Source of the DNA: JAICLL01 sp035252155
GTDB lineage: Bacteria > Planctomycetota > Planctomycetia > Pirellulales > JAICIG01
DNA length: 13,040 nucleotides
Direction: 5' to 3'
NCBI GenBank assembly: GCA_035252155.1
Contig: DATFDL010000069.1
Span: forward strand, 1 to 13,040
Within the stretch, counting starts at the first letter, position 1; each line of letters starts with the position of its first letter. Positions 7,185-13,040 of this stretch are shown one piece after another. The notes below the pieces were generated by a model. The model did no database searches. It had not been told where the DNA came from and saw only the letters and a list, made by a program, of their open reading frames with translations. The position numbers and the translations under genes were made by a program.

Positions 7185-7460
7185 CGGACAGGACGCCTAA
7201 CGGTCGCACCGACGCCTTAGCCCGGATTATTCATCAGCTCCGTGATTTGCATCCCAGGGCGGTCATACACCAACCCGAAGCGTAAGCGAGGTAAATCGGG
7301 TTCTCGTCCTCGCTTACGCTTCGGGTTAGTGTGGGCTGATGAATAATCCGGGTAAGGCCGTCCCGCGGGCGGTGCGGAATTTGAGCGTCAAAACCGCTTT
7401 CACTTTCCGTCAAGCTGCCTGTTGCTGGCAACTCGCGCGTGACCGCGATACCATGACTGC
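7185..7460. other. Spacer between defence module and nitrogen cluster
   Basis: No gene seen. Most of it is the nested palindrome at 7214-7358. The remaining ~100 bases before 7461 should hold the promoter of the glutamine synthetase-like gene, but I cannot point to convincing -35/-10 boxes or a Shine-Dalgarno sequence. Confidence 0.7.
7214..7358. repeat. Nested palindromic element (MITE/REPIN-like) in the spacer
   Basis: The outer arms are GCCTTAG-CCCGGATTATTCATCAGC (7214-7238) and GCTGATGAATAATCCGGG followed by TAAGGC (7335-7358). They are perfectly complementary apart from one extra G at 7220. Inside lies an inverted pair of the 25-bp repeat at 7267-7291 and 7308-7332, GTAAGCG variant, with one mismatch between copies and a 16-base loop. 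The whole is 145 bp and non-coding. It could act as a strong hairpin at the 3' end of the DUF499 transcript, but no T-run marks a classical terminator. Confidence 0.85.
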
Positions 7461-8795
7461 ATGACCCCCGAACAGGCCAAAGCGTTTCTCGCCGAACACG
7501 ATGTGAAATTCGTGCTGGCCCAGTTCGTCGATCTTCATGGTGTGGCCAAGGCCAAGGCGGTGCCGGTTGCCCATTTTGACGACATTTTGGCCGATGGGGC
7601 CGGCTTTGCGGGGTTCGCGGTCTGGGGGCTGGGCCAAGAGCCGCATGAGGCCGACTACATGGCCGTTGGCGATCTGGCCACGCTTTCGCTGGTGCCGTGG
7701 CAGCCGGGCTACGCACGCATCGTGTGCGACGGCATGGTGCTGGGCCAACCCTGGCCGTTTGATACGCGGTTCATTTTGCGGCAGCAGATCGCGCGGCTGG
7801 CAGAGCGCGGCTGGACGGCCAATATCGGCCTCGAGCCGGAATTCATGCTGTTGGTCCGCCGGCCCGACGGCTCGTTTGCCATCGCCGACTCCAGCGACGC
7901 GCTCGACAAACCTTGTTACGACTATAAGGGGCTCTCTCGTAGCCGGGCGTTTATTGAACGATTGGTCGATTCGCTCCTGGCGGTCGGCATCGATGTTTAT
8001 CAGGTCGACCATGAAGATGCCAATGGCCAGTTCGAGATCAACTTTACGTATAGCGACGCGCTGACCACCGCCGACCGGCTGGTGTTCTTCCGCATGGCCG
8101 CCGGCGAGATCGCCCGAGAGCTGGGCATGATCTGCTCGTTCATGCCCAAGCCGCTCTCGAACCGGACGGGCAGCGGCATGCATATGCACATTTCGCTGGC
8201 CGATCGCGAGCGCCAGAACCTATTTGTTGACGCCAGCGACCGTCGCAGGCTGGAGCTTTCGGCTTTGGCGTATCACTTTCTCGGCGGACTACTGGCGCAC
8301 GCGCCGGCCCTGGCGGCATTCGCGGCGCCATCTGTGAATTCGTACAAGCGGTTGGTGGTGGGAAGGACGTTCTCCGGCTCGACGTGGGCCCCGGCGTACA
8401 TCTCGTATGGAGCGTACAACCGCACCTCGCTCGTCCGCATTCCGCCGGGTCGCATCGAGCTGCGGTTGCCCGACTCGAGCTGCAATCCGTATCTGGCAAC
8501 TGCCGCCGTAATCGCCGCCGGGCTGGACGGCATCGAGCGCAAGCTCGATCCCGGCGAACCACACAACGTGAACCACTACACGCTCTCGCCGGAAGAGCTG
8601 CGCGACCGCGGCATCAGCGTGTTGCCGCAGAGCCTGCACGAGGCGCTCTTGGCGCTGGAGGCCGATGCGTTGTTCAGCGAGACTTTGGGCGCCGCTTTCG
8701 TCGAAGAGTTCATCCGGCTAAAACGGATGGAATGGGTCGAGTACCATCGGCACGTGTCGGACTGGGAAGTCAATCGGTATTTGGAGTTCTTTTAA
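7461..8795 (+). CDS. glnT: Glutamine synthetase-like ligase, GlnT / gamma-glutamylmethylamide synthetase type
   Basis: An ATP-dependent ligase of 444 aa that joins an amine to the gamma-carboxyl of glutamate: ammonia if GlnT, methylamine if GmaS. The N-terminal beta-grasp region is residues 1 to about 105. The catalytic domain shows GLEPEF (E125, E127), the GSGMHMHISL motif (H241, H243), the VNSYKRL segment near 292 and NRTSLVRIPPGRIELRLPDSSCNPYLA near 320-345; the last is typical of GS. It is shorter than GlnA type I (about 470 aa) and fits the GlnT/GmaS length. Downstream genes encode the three split parts of a glutamate synthase-like enzyme, the gene set expected for glnT-glxBCD or gmaS-mgsABC. 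The ATG at 7461 gives the conserved N-terminus but has no clear binding site. The substrate cannot be settled from motifs. Confidence 0.88.
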   Translation: MTPEQAKAFLAEHDVKFVLAQFVDLHGVAKAKAVPVAHFDDILADGAGFAGFAVWGLGQEPHEADYMAVGDLATLSLVPWQPGYARIVCDGMVLGQPWPFDTRFILRQQIARLAERGWTANIGLEPEFMLLVRRPDGSFAIADSSDALDKPCYDYKGLSRSRAFIERLVDSLLAVGIDVYQVDHEDANGQFEINFTYSDALTTADRLVFFRMAAGEIARELGMICSFMPKPLSNRTGSGMHMHISLADRERQNLFVDASDRRRLELSALAYHFLGGLLAHAPALAAFAAPSVNSYKRLVVGRTFSGSTWAPAYISYGAYNRTSLVRIPPGRIELRLPDSSCNPYLATAAVIAAGLDGIERKLDPGEPHNVNHYTLSPEELRDRGISVLPQSLHEALLALEADALFSETLGAAFVEEFIRLKRMEWVEYHRHVSDWEVNRYLEFF

Positions 8796-8851
8796 GTGGC
8801 CGATGGTTTCAGCTTGACTTACGACGTTTGGGTGGCAGAGAGGCGAGTGTG

Positions 8852-9208
8852 ATGAGGCACTTTAAGGCCCGTGGGCGCTGCCATCCTCGCTGGTTTGCTT
8901 CATCCGAATGGGGTCGCCCGGTCTGCTATGTAGAGGTTGCCGACGATCAACAGGCGGCCCGGCAGGTTGAAATCTTCGATAACGGTAATGTACTGACCTA
9001 TGATCGAACTCATTGGTGTGATGATTTTGGCCAGCTCCTGGGACTTAAGTTCAGTCGAAAACTAAAGTGGCGAGTTTTTTTCCCCGATGCGGAGTTGATC
9101 GATCTCGCCGAATTCGAGCGAGTTTGGTCGGCCGCGCGGCAAGCACCGTTACGGAAAGAGCAGTTGGCGCGTTCGCGGTTAGAGGAATGGGGACGGTGGC
9201 GAGCGTAA
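8852..9208 (+). CDS. Small hypothetical protein, DUF6881-like
   Basis: A protein of 118 aa from the ATG at 8852, with a GAGAGGCG-type binding site about seven bases upstream. The same frame is open further upstream, but there it only shadows glnT. The arrangement of CYVEVADDQQAARQVEIFDNGNV, then PDAELIDLAEFERVWSAA, resembles DUF6881-type single-domain proteins, from memory only; function unknown. There is no signal peptide or membrane segment. Its GC is visibly lower than glnT or glxB. It lies between glnT and the amidotransferase gene, where such clusters do not need it, and may form a pair with the small gene that follows. Confidence 0.7.
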   Translation: MRHFKARGRCHPRWFASSEWGRPVCYVEVADDQQAARQVEIFDNGNVLTYDRTHWCDDFGQLLGLKFSRKLKWRVFFPDAELIDLAEFERVWSAARQAPLRKEQLARSRLEEWGRWRA

Positions 9209-9232
9209 ATAATGTCATTAAGGGTTGATACG

Positions 9233-9421
9233 ATGGAAGAACGATCATTCCCACCGGATCGTGCAGACACCGATGACGAGATGATAGAGTTTCTTCGGCA
9301 GAGTTTGAAGGACGCAGATGACGGAAGGCTTATGCCGGCGCGTGAAGCCATCGCATCGCTCGGCACGCGACGGCGCAGCTCGGACGCTGTAAACCGCGAC
9401 AAAAACGGTGGTGAGAAATAA
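9233..9421 (+). CDS. Small acidic hypothetical protein, antitoxin-sized
   Basis: A protein of 62 aa from the ATG at 9233, which has AAGGG eight bases upstream. The ATG at 9212 would add seven residues and lies closer to the preceding stop, but has a poorer binding site. The segment EMIEFLRQSLKDADDGRLMPAREAIASLG resembles the helical C-terminal parts of small antitoxins such as RelB- or ParD-like proteins; this is a weak resemblance and no toxin is identified nearby. It follows the 118-aa gene closely and ends two bases before the amidotransferase ATG, so it is probably co-transcribed. Confidence 0.6.
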   Translation: MEERSFPPDRADTDDEMIEFLRQSLKDADDGRLMPAREAIASLGTRRRSSDAVNRDKNGGEK

Positions 9422-9423
9422 TC

Positions 9424-10317
9424 ATGTGCGGAATCGTAGGGCTGCTCATGAAAGACCGCTCGGCCTCGCCCCAATTGGGCGAGCTGCTGGTGCCGATGTT
9501 CGACTGCATGGCCGAACGCGGGCCCGACTCGGCCGGGCTGGCGGTGTTTCAATCGTCGGAAGCCGCCGCCCGTCGCTATAGCCTCTACGTGCCGCGGCCC
9601 GCATACGACTGGCCAACACTACTCGACCGTCTTCGAGCAGAGCACGACGAAAACGCTCGGATCGAGTCGCTCGAAAACCACGCGGTGCTCGTCACCGTCC
9701 TCGAGCCAGACTGCGTCAAGCGCTGGCTGCGCGAAAACGATCCCGCGCTGCACGTGCTCTCGGTGGGCCACTCCATCGATGTCTACAAAGACGAAGGCCA
9801 CCCGCTCGACATTGCCCGGCGCTATCGCTTCTCGACGCTAGCCGGCAGTCACTGCGTAGGGCATACGCGGATGGCCACCGAGTCGGCAGTGTCGCCCGTC
9901 CACGCCCATCCCTTTACGGCCGGCGAAGATTTTTGCCTGGTCCACAACGGCTCGCTCTCGAACCCCTATATGCTCCGCCGCAAGCTCGAACGCCAGGGGC
10001 TGACCTTTGAGACCGACAACGACACCGAAGCCGCCTGCCGGTTCATCGAATGGCGGCTGCGGCAAGGCGATTCGATCCACCAGGCGCTCGAAGCCTCGCT
10101 GCGCGAGCTTGACGGCTTTTATACGCTGCTGATCGCGACGGCCCACGAAATGACGCTCGTCCGCGACGCCTTCGCCTGTAAGCCCGCCGTCGTGGCCGAG
10201 ACCGAGCAATATGTGGCCATTTCGTCGGAGTTCCGCTCGCTGGCGCACCTGCCGGGCGTGGCGGAAGCCCGCATCTTCGAGCCGCTGCCCGAGGAAATCT
10301 ACACATGGAGCGTATAA
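9424..10317 (+). CDS. glxB: Class II glutamine amidotransferase, GlxB/MgsA type
   Basis: Cytoplasmic Ntn-type glutaminase of 297 aa that hydrolyses glutamine to glutamate and ammonia, probably feeding a partner FMN synthase subunit. It begins MCGIVGLL, so Cys2 becomes the N-terminal nucleophile after Met removal. Also visible are H147-T-R149 in GHTRMATES, N175-G176 in LVHNGSLSN and D200-T-E202 in TDNDTEAA, the substrate-binding pattern of this class. The stretch between about 55 and 140 is an insertion-like segment specific to the stand-alone subfamily. It overlaps the next gene by 13 bases, suggesting translational coupling. The symbols glxB and mgsA are equally apt; the choice depends on whether the acceptor is 2-oxoglutarate or methylamine chemistry. 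Confidence 0.88.
   Translation: MCGIVGLLMKDRSASPQLGELLVPMFDCMAERGPDSAGLAVFQSSEAAARRYSLYVPRPAYDWPTLLDRLRAEHDENARIESLENHAVLVTVLEPDCVKRWLRENDPALHVLSVGHSIDVYKDEGHPLDIARRYRFSTLAGSHCVGHTRMATESAVSPVHAHPFTAGEDFCLVHNGSLSNPYMLRRKLERQGLTFETDNDTEAACRFIEWRLRQGDSIHQALEASLRELDGFYTLLIATAHEMTLVRDAFACKPAVVAETEQYVAISSEFRSLAHLPGVAEARIFEPLPEEIYTWSV
10288..10296 (+). promoter_or_regulatory. Ribosome binding site for the GXGXG gene, inside glxB
   Basis: The GAGGAA sequence in this interval lies about eight bases before the ATG at 10305, within the last codons of the amidotransferase gene. It supports that start and the 13-base overlap. Confidence 0.6.
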
Positions 10318-11021
10318 CGGCGGCCGACGGCGTGCTGACGTTTGATCTGGACCGCACCAGCGTGCGCGAGCTGAACCAGTTTTTGCATCATGAGTTGCCG
10401 CGGTCGGGCGCACGGCGGGTAGAAATCCTCAATCCGCGGGGTCAGCACAATCTGGCGGTTGGGCTCGACGCGCCGGTGCACGTCGATATTCGCGGTCACG
10501 CCGGCTACTTTATCGCGGGCATGAACAAGCAGGCCCAGGTCACCGTGCACGGCAGCGTGGGCTGGAGCGTGGCCGAGAACATCATGTCGGGCGTGGTTCG
10601 CGTGCGCGGCAACGCCTCGGAGTGCGCCGCCGCCTCGGGCCACGGCGGACTAGTGGTGATCGAGGGCAACGCTTCGAGCCGCTGCGGCATCTCGCTGAAA
10701 GGCGCCGACGTGGTGGTGGGCGGCGACGTAGGACATGTCTCGGCGTTCATGGCCCAGGCCGGACGGCTGGTGGTCTGCGGCGACGCCGGCGCGGGACTGG
10801 GCGATTCGCTCTACGAAGCCGTCATTTACGTGCGCGGCAAAATCCACAGCCTCGGCGCCGACGCCCGTGAAGAAGCGATGAGCGAAAACGACTTAACCGA
10901 GCTTGACAAACTGCTGGCCGCGGCTGGAATGGACTGCGCTGCTCGTGACTTCAAACGTGTCGCCTCGGCCCGCACGCTGTATCATTGGCATTCGGATCTT
11001 TCGCCGATGCACTATTCTTAG
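10305..11021 (+). CDS. glxC: GXGXG-domain glutamate synthase subunit, GlxC/MgsB type
   Basis: A protein of 238 aa equivalent to the C-terminal right-handed beta-helix of large glutamate synthase. Glycine-rich repeats run from about residue 60 to 190: GHAGYFIAG, GSVGWSVAENIMSGVVRVRG, GHGGLVVIEG, GADVVVGGDVG, AGRLVVCGDAGAG. In this fold the helix is structural and helps hold the ammonia tunnel together; FwdC/FmdC have the same domain, but the neighbours argue for glutamate synthase. It starts inside the preceding gene. Sixteen bases after its stop a convergent minus-strand gene ends, so the direct run into the FMN subunit is broken here. Confidence 0.88.
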   Translation: MERITAADGVLTFDLDRTSVRELNQFLHHELPRSGARRVEILNPRGQHNLAVGLDAPVHVDIRGHAGYFIAGMNKQAQVTVHGSVGWSVAENIMSGVVRVRGNASECAAASGHGGLVVIEGNASSRCGISLKGADVVVGGDVGHVSAFMAQAGRLVVCGDAGAGLGDSLYEAVIYVRGKIHSLGADAREEAMSENDLTELDKLLAAAGMDCAARDFKRVASARTLYHWHSDLSPMHYS

Positions 11022-11037
11022 GTGAGTGCTGTTCTCG

Positions 11038-11526
11038 CTACTCAACGCGAATGTTGTTCGGCGATACATCGCTCATGTAGATACCGTATTGCTGGAGCGC
11101 CGCGACGACGGCCTTTGCCCGCGGCCAATCCTTACCAAACTGCTCGCGCTTCTGTTCCTCCCACTCGGCCCATATCTCCGGTGAAAAATCAGGCGTCTCG
11201 TCTAAGTACGCGCCCGCGAAGTCGAGTACAAATGGCGGTTGAACGATGGTCATTTCGATCACTCGCAGTTCATTATCGATGTCCACCAATTCAGGCACGT
11301 GACAATCGCCGACCGCCGTGACACCGTTCTGGAAGAGGCGTAGATAAATATCGCGTTCACGCTCATAATGGAATGATTGCAGCGAATGCGATTTGAGGGC
11401 CGACTTGCCATCGGTGGCCCAAACGACACCATGAACTCCAAAACCGAGTTGGTCCACCAACGAGATGCCTTTCTTTGCCGCGTACCGCGCGGCGCGACGT
11501 TCGACTTCTTCGCGTGAATACGACAT
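11038..11526 (-). CDS. Mini protein kinase-like protein ending at the catalytic loop
   Basis: A protein of 162 aa starting MSYSREEVERR at 11526 on the minus strand; AGGG six bases upstream fits, and an ATG two codons earlier (11532) is possible. It has a glycine-rich loop (G28-x-G30-VHG33), a candidate ATP lysine in SALKSH (K45), an acidic helix ERERDIYLRL (E55/E57), and near the end YGIYMSDVSPNNIRVE, which matches the D...N catalytic loop of kinases and aminoglycoside phosphotransferases (D153, N158). It stops four residues later, so the metal-binding DFG segment is absent. I recall similar short proteins in planctomycetes, so the brevity may be a family trait rather than damage. It is antisense within the glx cluster and lower in GC. 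Substrate unknown; possibly a pseudoenzyme. Confidence 0.68.
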   Translation of the reverse strand: MSYSREEVERRAARYAAKKGISLVDQLGFGVHGVVWATDGKSALKSHSLQSFHYERERDIYLRLFQNGVTAVGDCHVPELVDIDNELRVIEMTIVQPPFVLDFAGAYLDETPDFSPEIWAEWEEQKREQFGKDWPRAKAVVAALQQYGIYMSDVSPNNIRVE

Positions 11527-11758
11527 GATCATCCCTAACAGTGGATATTCCGCGGAGGTTCGCTTGGAGTTGCGGATCAATGGCCAAACGTTAGCCGTTG
11601 AGCAAACGGGTCCCCGTTCTTGCCTTCTCGCTGAGCCGATCGACCACCCGCCATGTGACGGCGAGCTCGTCATCCTAATCGACGGCCGATGCCATGCACA
11701 TCGGGTCCAGTTGCCCCAGGGCATCTCGCGGCAATCGAAACGCGTCATGTTTGGTTGA
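11525..11758 (+). CDS. 77-aa hypothetical protein divergent from the kinase-like gene
   Basis: From the ATG at 11525 this gives MIIPNSGYSAEVRLELRI and continues with a hydrophilic beta-rich pattern ending ISRQSKRVMFG. The frame also opens at 11465, but those extra residues are antisense to the kinase-like gene. I recognise YSAEVRLEL...NGQ...IDHPP...GELVILIDG as a recurring small planctomycete hypothetical type, from memory only. Its start overlaps the start of the divergent kinase-like gene (CATG at 11524-11527), so the two share one regulatory point. The stop lies eleven bases before the FMN subunit gene, so the two may be co-transcribed. Function unknown. Confidence 0.62.
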   Translation: MIIPNSGYSAEVRLELRINGQTLAVEQTGPRSCLLAEPIDHPPCDGELVILIDGRCHAHRVQLPQGISRQSKRVMFG

Positions 11759-11769
11759 CAAATTAAACG

Positions 11770-13040
11770 ATGTCGATTGAAAACCGAAGCCTCGAAGAAA
11801 GCTACTCCTTCAACCGCCACGCGCTGGCGTACATCCAACATGCCGCCGAGCATGGGCTGTACGAGATCCGCGGGCTGGGCGCCAAACGATCGCTGCCGAC
11901 GTTCGACGACCTGGTGTTCCTGACCGCGTCGCTTTCGCGCTATCCGCTCGAAGGCTACCGCGAGCGCTGTCTCACCAAGACGGTGCTGGGCACCCGGCAC
12001 GCCAAAAAGCCGATTGAGCTGGAAATTCCCATCACCATCGCCGGCATGAGTTTTGGGGCGCTATCGGCGCATTCCAAAGAGGCGATCGGCCGAGCGGCCA
12101 CCGCCGTCGGCACATCGACCACCACCGGCGACGGCGGCATGACGCCCGAAGAACGGCAGTCGTCGAAGACGCTCGTGTATCAGTGTCTGCCGTCACGTTA
12201 CGGCTTCAACCCCGACGACCTGCGCCAGGCCGACGCCATCGAGCTGGTCATCGGGCAAGGCGCGAAGCCGGGCGGAGGCGGCATGCTGTTGGGTCAAAAG
12301 ATCAGCCCGCGGGTGGCCGAGATGCGCACGCTGCCGGCTGGCATCGACCAGCGCTCGGCCTGCCGCCACCCCGACTGGACCGGTCCCGACGACCTGGCGA
12401 TCAAAATCCTGGAACTGCGTGAGATTACCGATTGGCAGGTGCCCATCTACGTGAAGATGGGCGCGTCGCGGGTGCGCAACGACGTCAAGCTGGCCGTCAA
12501 GTCGGGGGCCGATGTGGTAGTGATCGATGGCATGCAGGGCGGCACGGCGGCCACGCAGCAGGTGTTCATCGAGCACGCCGGCATTCCTACCTTGCCGGCG
12601 TTGCGGCAGGCCGTCGAAGCGCTGGAAGAAATGAAACTGGTCGGCGAAGTGCAGTTGATCATTTCGGGCGGCATTCGCACCGGGGCCGACGTAGCCAAAG
12701 CGCTGGCGATGGGGGCCGACGCGGTGGCCCTGGGTCAGGGCGTGCTGATGGCGCTGGGCTGCAACGCCGACTATTACCTGCAAGACGACCGGCGCCTCGA
12801 CGCCACCGGCGACTATCATCGGCTCGGCACGGCGCCGGGCTTTTGCCACCACTGTCACACCGGCCAATGCCCGGTGGGCATCACCACGCAAGACCCGCTG
12901 CTCGAAACGCGGCTGACGCCCGAAGACGGCGCGCGGCGGCTGCGGAACTATCTGAACGTCTTGACGCTGGAGTTGACCACGCTTGCCCGTGCCTGCGGCA
13001 AATCGAACGTGCATCACCTGGAGCGCGAAGACCTGGTGGC
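11770..13040 (+). CDS. glxD: FMN-dependent glutamate synthase core, GlxD/MgsC type, 3'-truncated
   Basis: The first 423 residues are present and the frame runs off the right edge. The ATG at 11770 is the first possible start because an in-frame TAA sits at 11764. The protein corresponds to the central and FMN domains of glutamate synthase: GYRERCLTKTVLGTR, ITIAGMSFGALSAHSKEAIGRAA, TTTGDGGMTPEERQSSKTLVYQ, the gly-rich GAKPGGGGMLLGQKIS, VVIDGMQGGTAATQ, and the TIM-barrel phosphate-binding ISGGIRTGADVAKALAMGADAVALG. Cysteines C359, C362 and C367 in FCHHCHTGQCPVG form the iron-sulphur ligand cluster; the first spacing is shorter than the classical GltS pattern as I recall it. With GlxB and GlxC it would form a split reductive enzyme using glutamine-derived ammonia. 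In MgsC the product would be N-methylglutamate. Confidence 0.9.
   Translation, partial: MSIENRSLEESYSFNRHALAYIQHAAEHGLYEIRGLGAKRSLPTFDDLVFLTASLSRYPLEGYRERCLTKTVLGTRHAKKPIELEIPITIAGMSFGALSAHSKEAIGRAATAVGTSTTTGDGGMTPEERQSSKTLVYQCLPSRYGFNPDDLRQADAIELVIGQGAKPGGGGMLLGQKISPRVAEMRTLPAGIDQRSACRHPDWTGPDDLAIKILELREITDWQVPIYVKMGASRVRNDVKLAVKSGADVVVIDGMQGGTAATQQVFIEHAGIPTLPALRQAVEALEEMKLVGEVQLIISGGIRTGADVAKALAMGADAVALGQGVLMALGCNADYYLQDDRRLDATGDYHRLGTAPGFCHHCHTGQCPVGITTQDPLLETRLTPEDGARRLRNYLNVLTLELTTLARACGKSNVHHLEREDLV

Noticed and set aside
7214..7358. Classical rho-independent terminator after the DUF499 gene
   Set aside because: Strong hairpin potential, but arms are long, the loop is about 96 bases and no T-run follows; better described as a repeat element.
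8384..8851. N-terminal extension of the 118-aa gene into glnT
   Set aside because: This part is an out-of-frame shadow of glnT; the ATG at 8852 has a good binding site and starts the plausible protein.
11022..11321. Plus-strand frame starting right after glxC
   Set aside because: Antisense to the kinase-like gene, Arg/Pro-rich, no recognisable content.
11527..12000. Upstream extension of the kinase-like frame to 12000 on the minus strand
   Set aside because: It runs antisense through the 77-aa gene and the start of glxD; the start at 11526 has its own AGGG and gives the expected N-terminus.
12193..13017. Minus-strand frame opposite glxD
   Set aside because: His/Arg/Gln-rich shadow of a clearly conserved FMN synthase gene.

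Overview
This is a high-GC, accessory-rich stretch of a bacterial chromosome, most likely from a planctomycete of the Pirellulales type. The lineage call rests on recall: the interspersed 25-bp repeat (read in different frames as TPTRSVSE, HQPEASAR, TNPKRQRG, SLTLRVG or LADASGWC), the ITWATYGTWLPGDERGW-type transposase, and two small hypothetical protein families all look like what planctomycete genomes carry. No rRNA, tRNA or CRISPR array was seen.

Positions 1-7184 hold a defence-type module. A DUF1156/COG1743 adenine-specific DNA methylase with a zinc ribbon is cut at its 5' end by the window edge. It is followed by a DUF499/COG1483 AAA+ ATPase whose N-terminus looks like a Swt1-type HEPN RNase domain (motif RNRWAH). 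Between them, in a dense field of repeats, sits a small Y1/HUH transposase of the RAYT (REP-associated tyrosine transposase) kind. Inverted copies of the repeat flank it exactly, and one copy supplies its stop codon. The same repeat lies in frame inside the methylase (five copies) and once inside the ATPase gene. About 22 recognisable copies lie between 189 and 7332 and none beyond.

Positions 7185-7460 are a boundary spacer with a nested palindrome: an inverted pair of the 25-bp repeat inside a second, 24-bp inverted repeat.

Positions 7461-13040 hold a nitrogen-assimilation cluster. It has a GlnT/GMAS-type glutamine synthetase-like ligase, a class II glutamine amidotransferase, a GXGXG-domain protein and an FMN/Fe-S glutamate synthase core (cut by the right edge). 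These correspond to glnT-glxBCD, or equally to gmaS-mgsABC of the N-methylglutamate route. The three glutamate synthase-like parts would channel glutamine-derived ammonia to the FMN site. Two small-gene pairs of lower GC interrupt the cluster. The first (8852-9421) is a DUF6881-like protein plus an antitoxin-sized acidic protein. The second (11038-11758) is a divergent pair: a mini kinase-like protein on the minus strand and a 77-aa protein on the plus strand, with overlapping start codons.

The most interesting idea is that the RAYT and the 25-bp repeat form a REP/REPIN-like system that has colonised a defence locus and been tolerated inside its coding sequences, because the unit is nearly stop-free in all frames.
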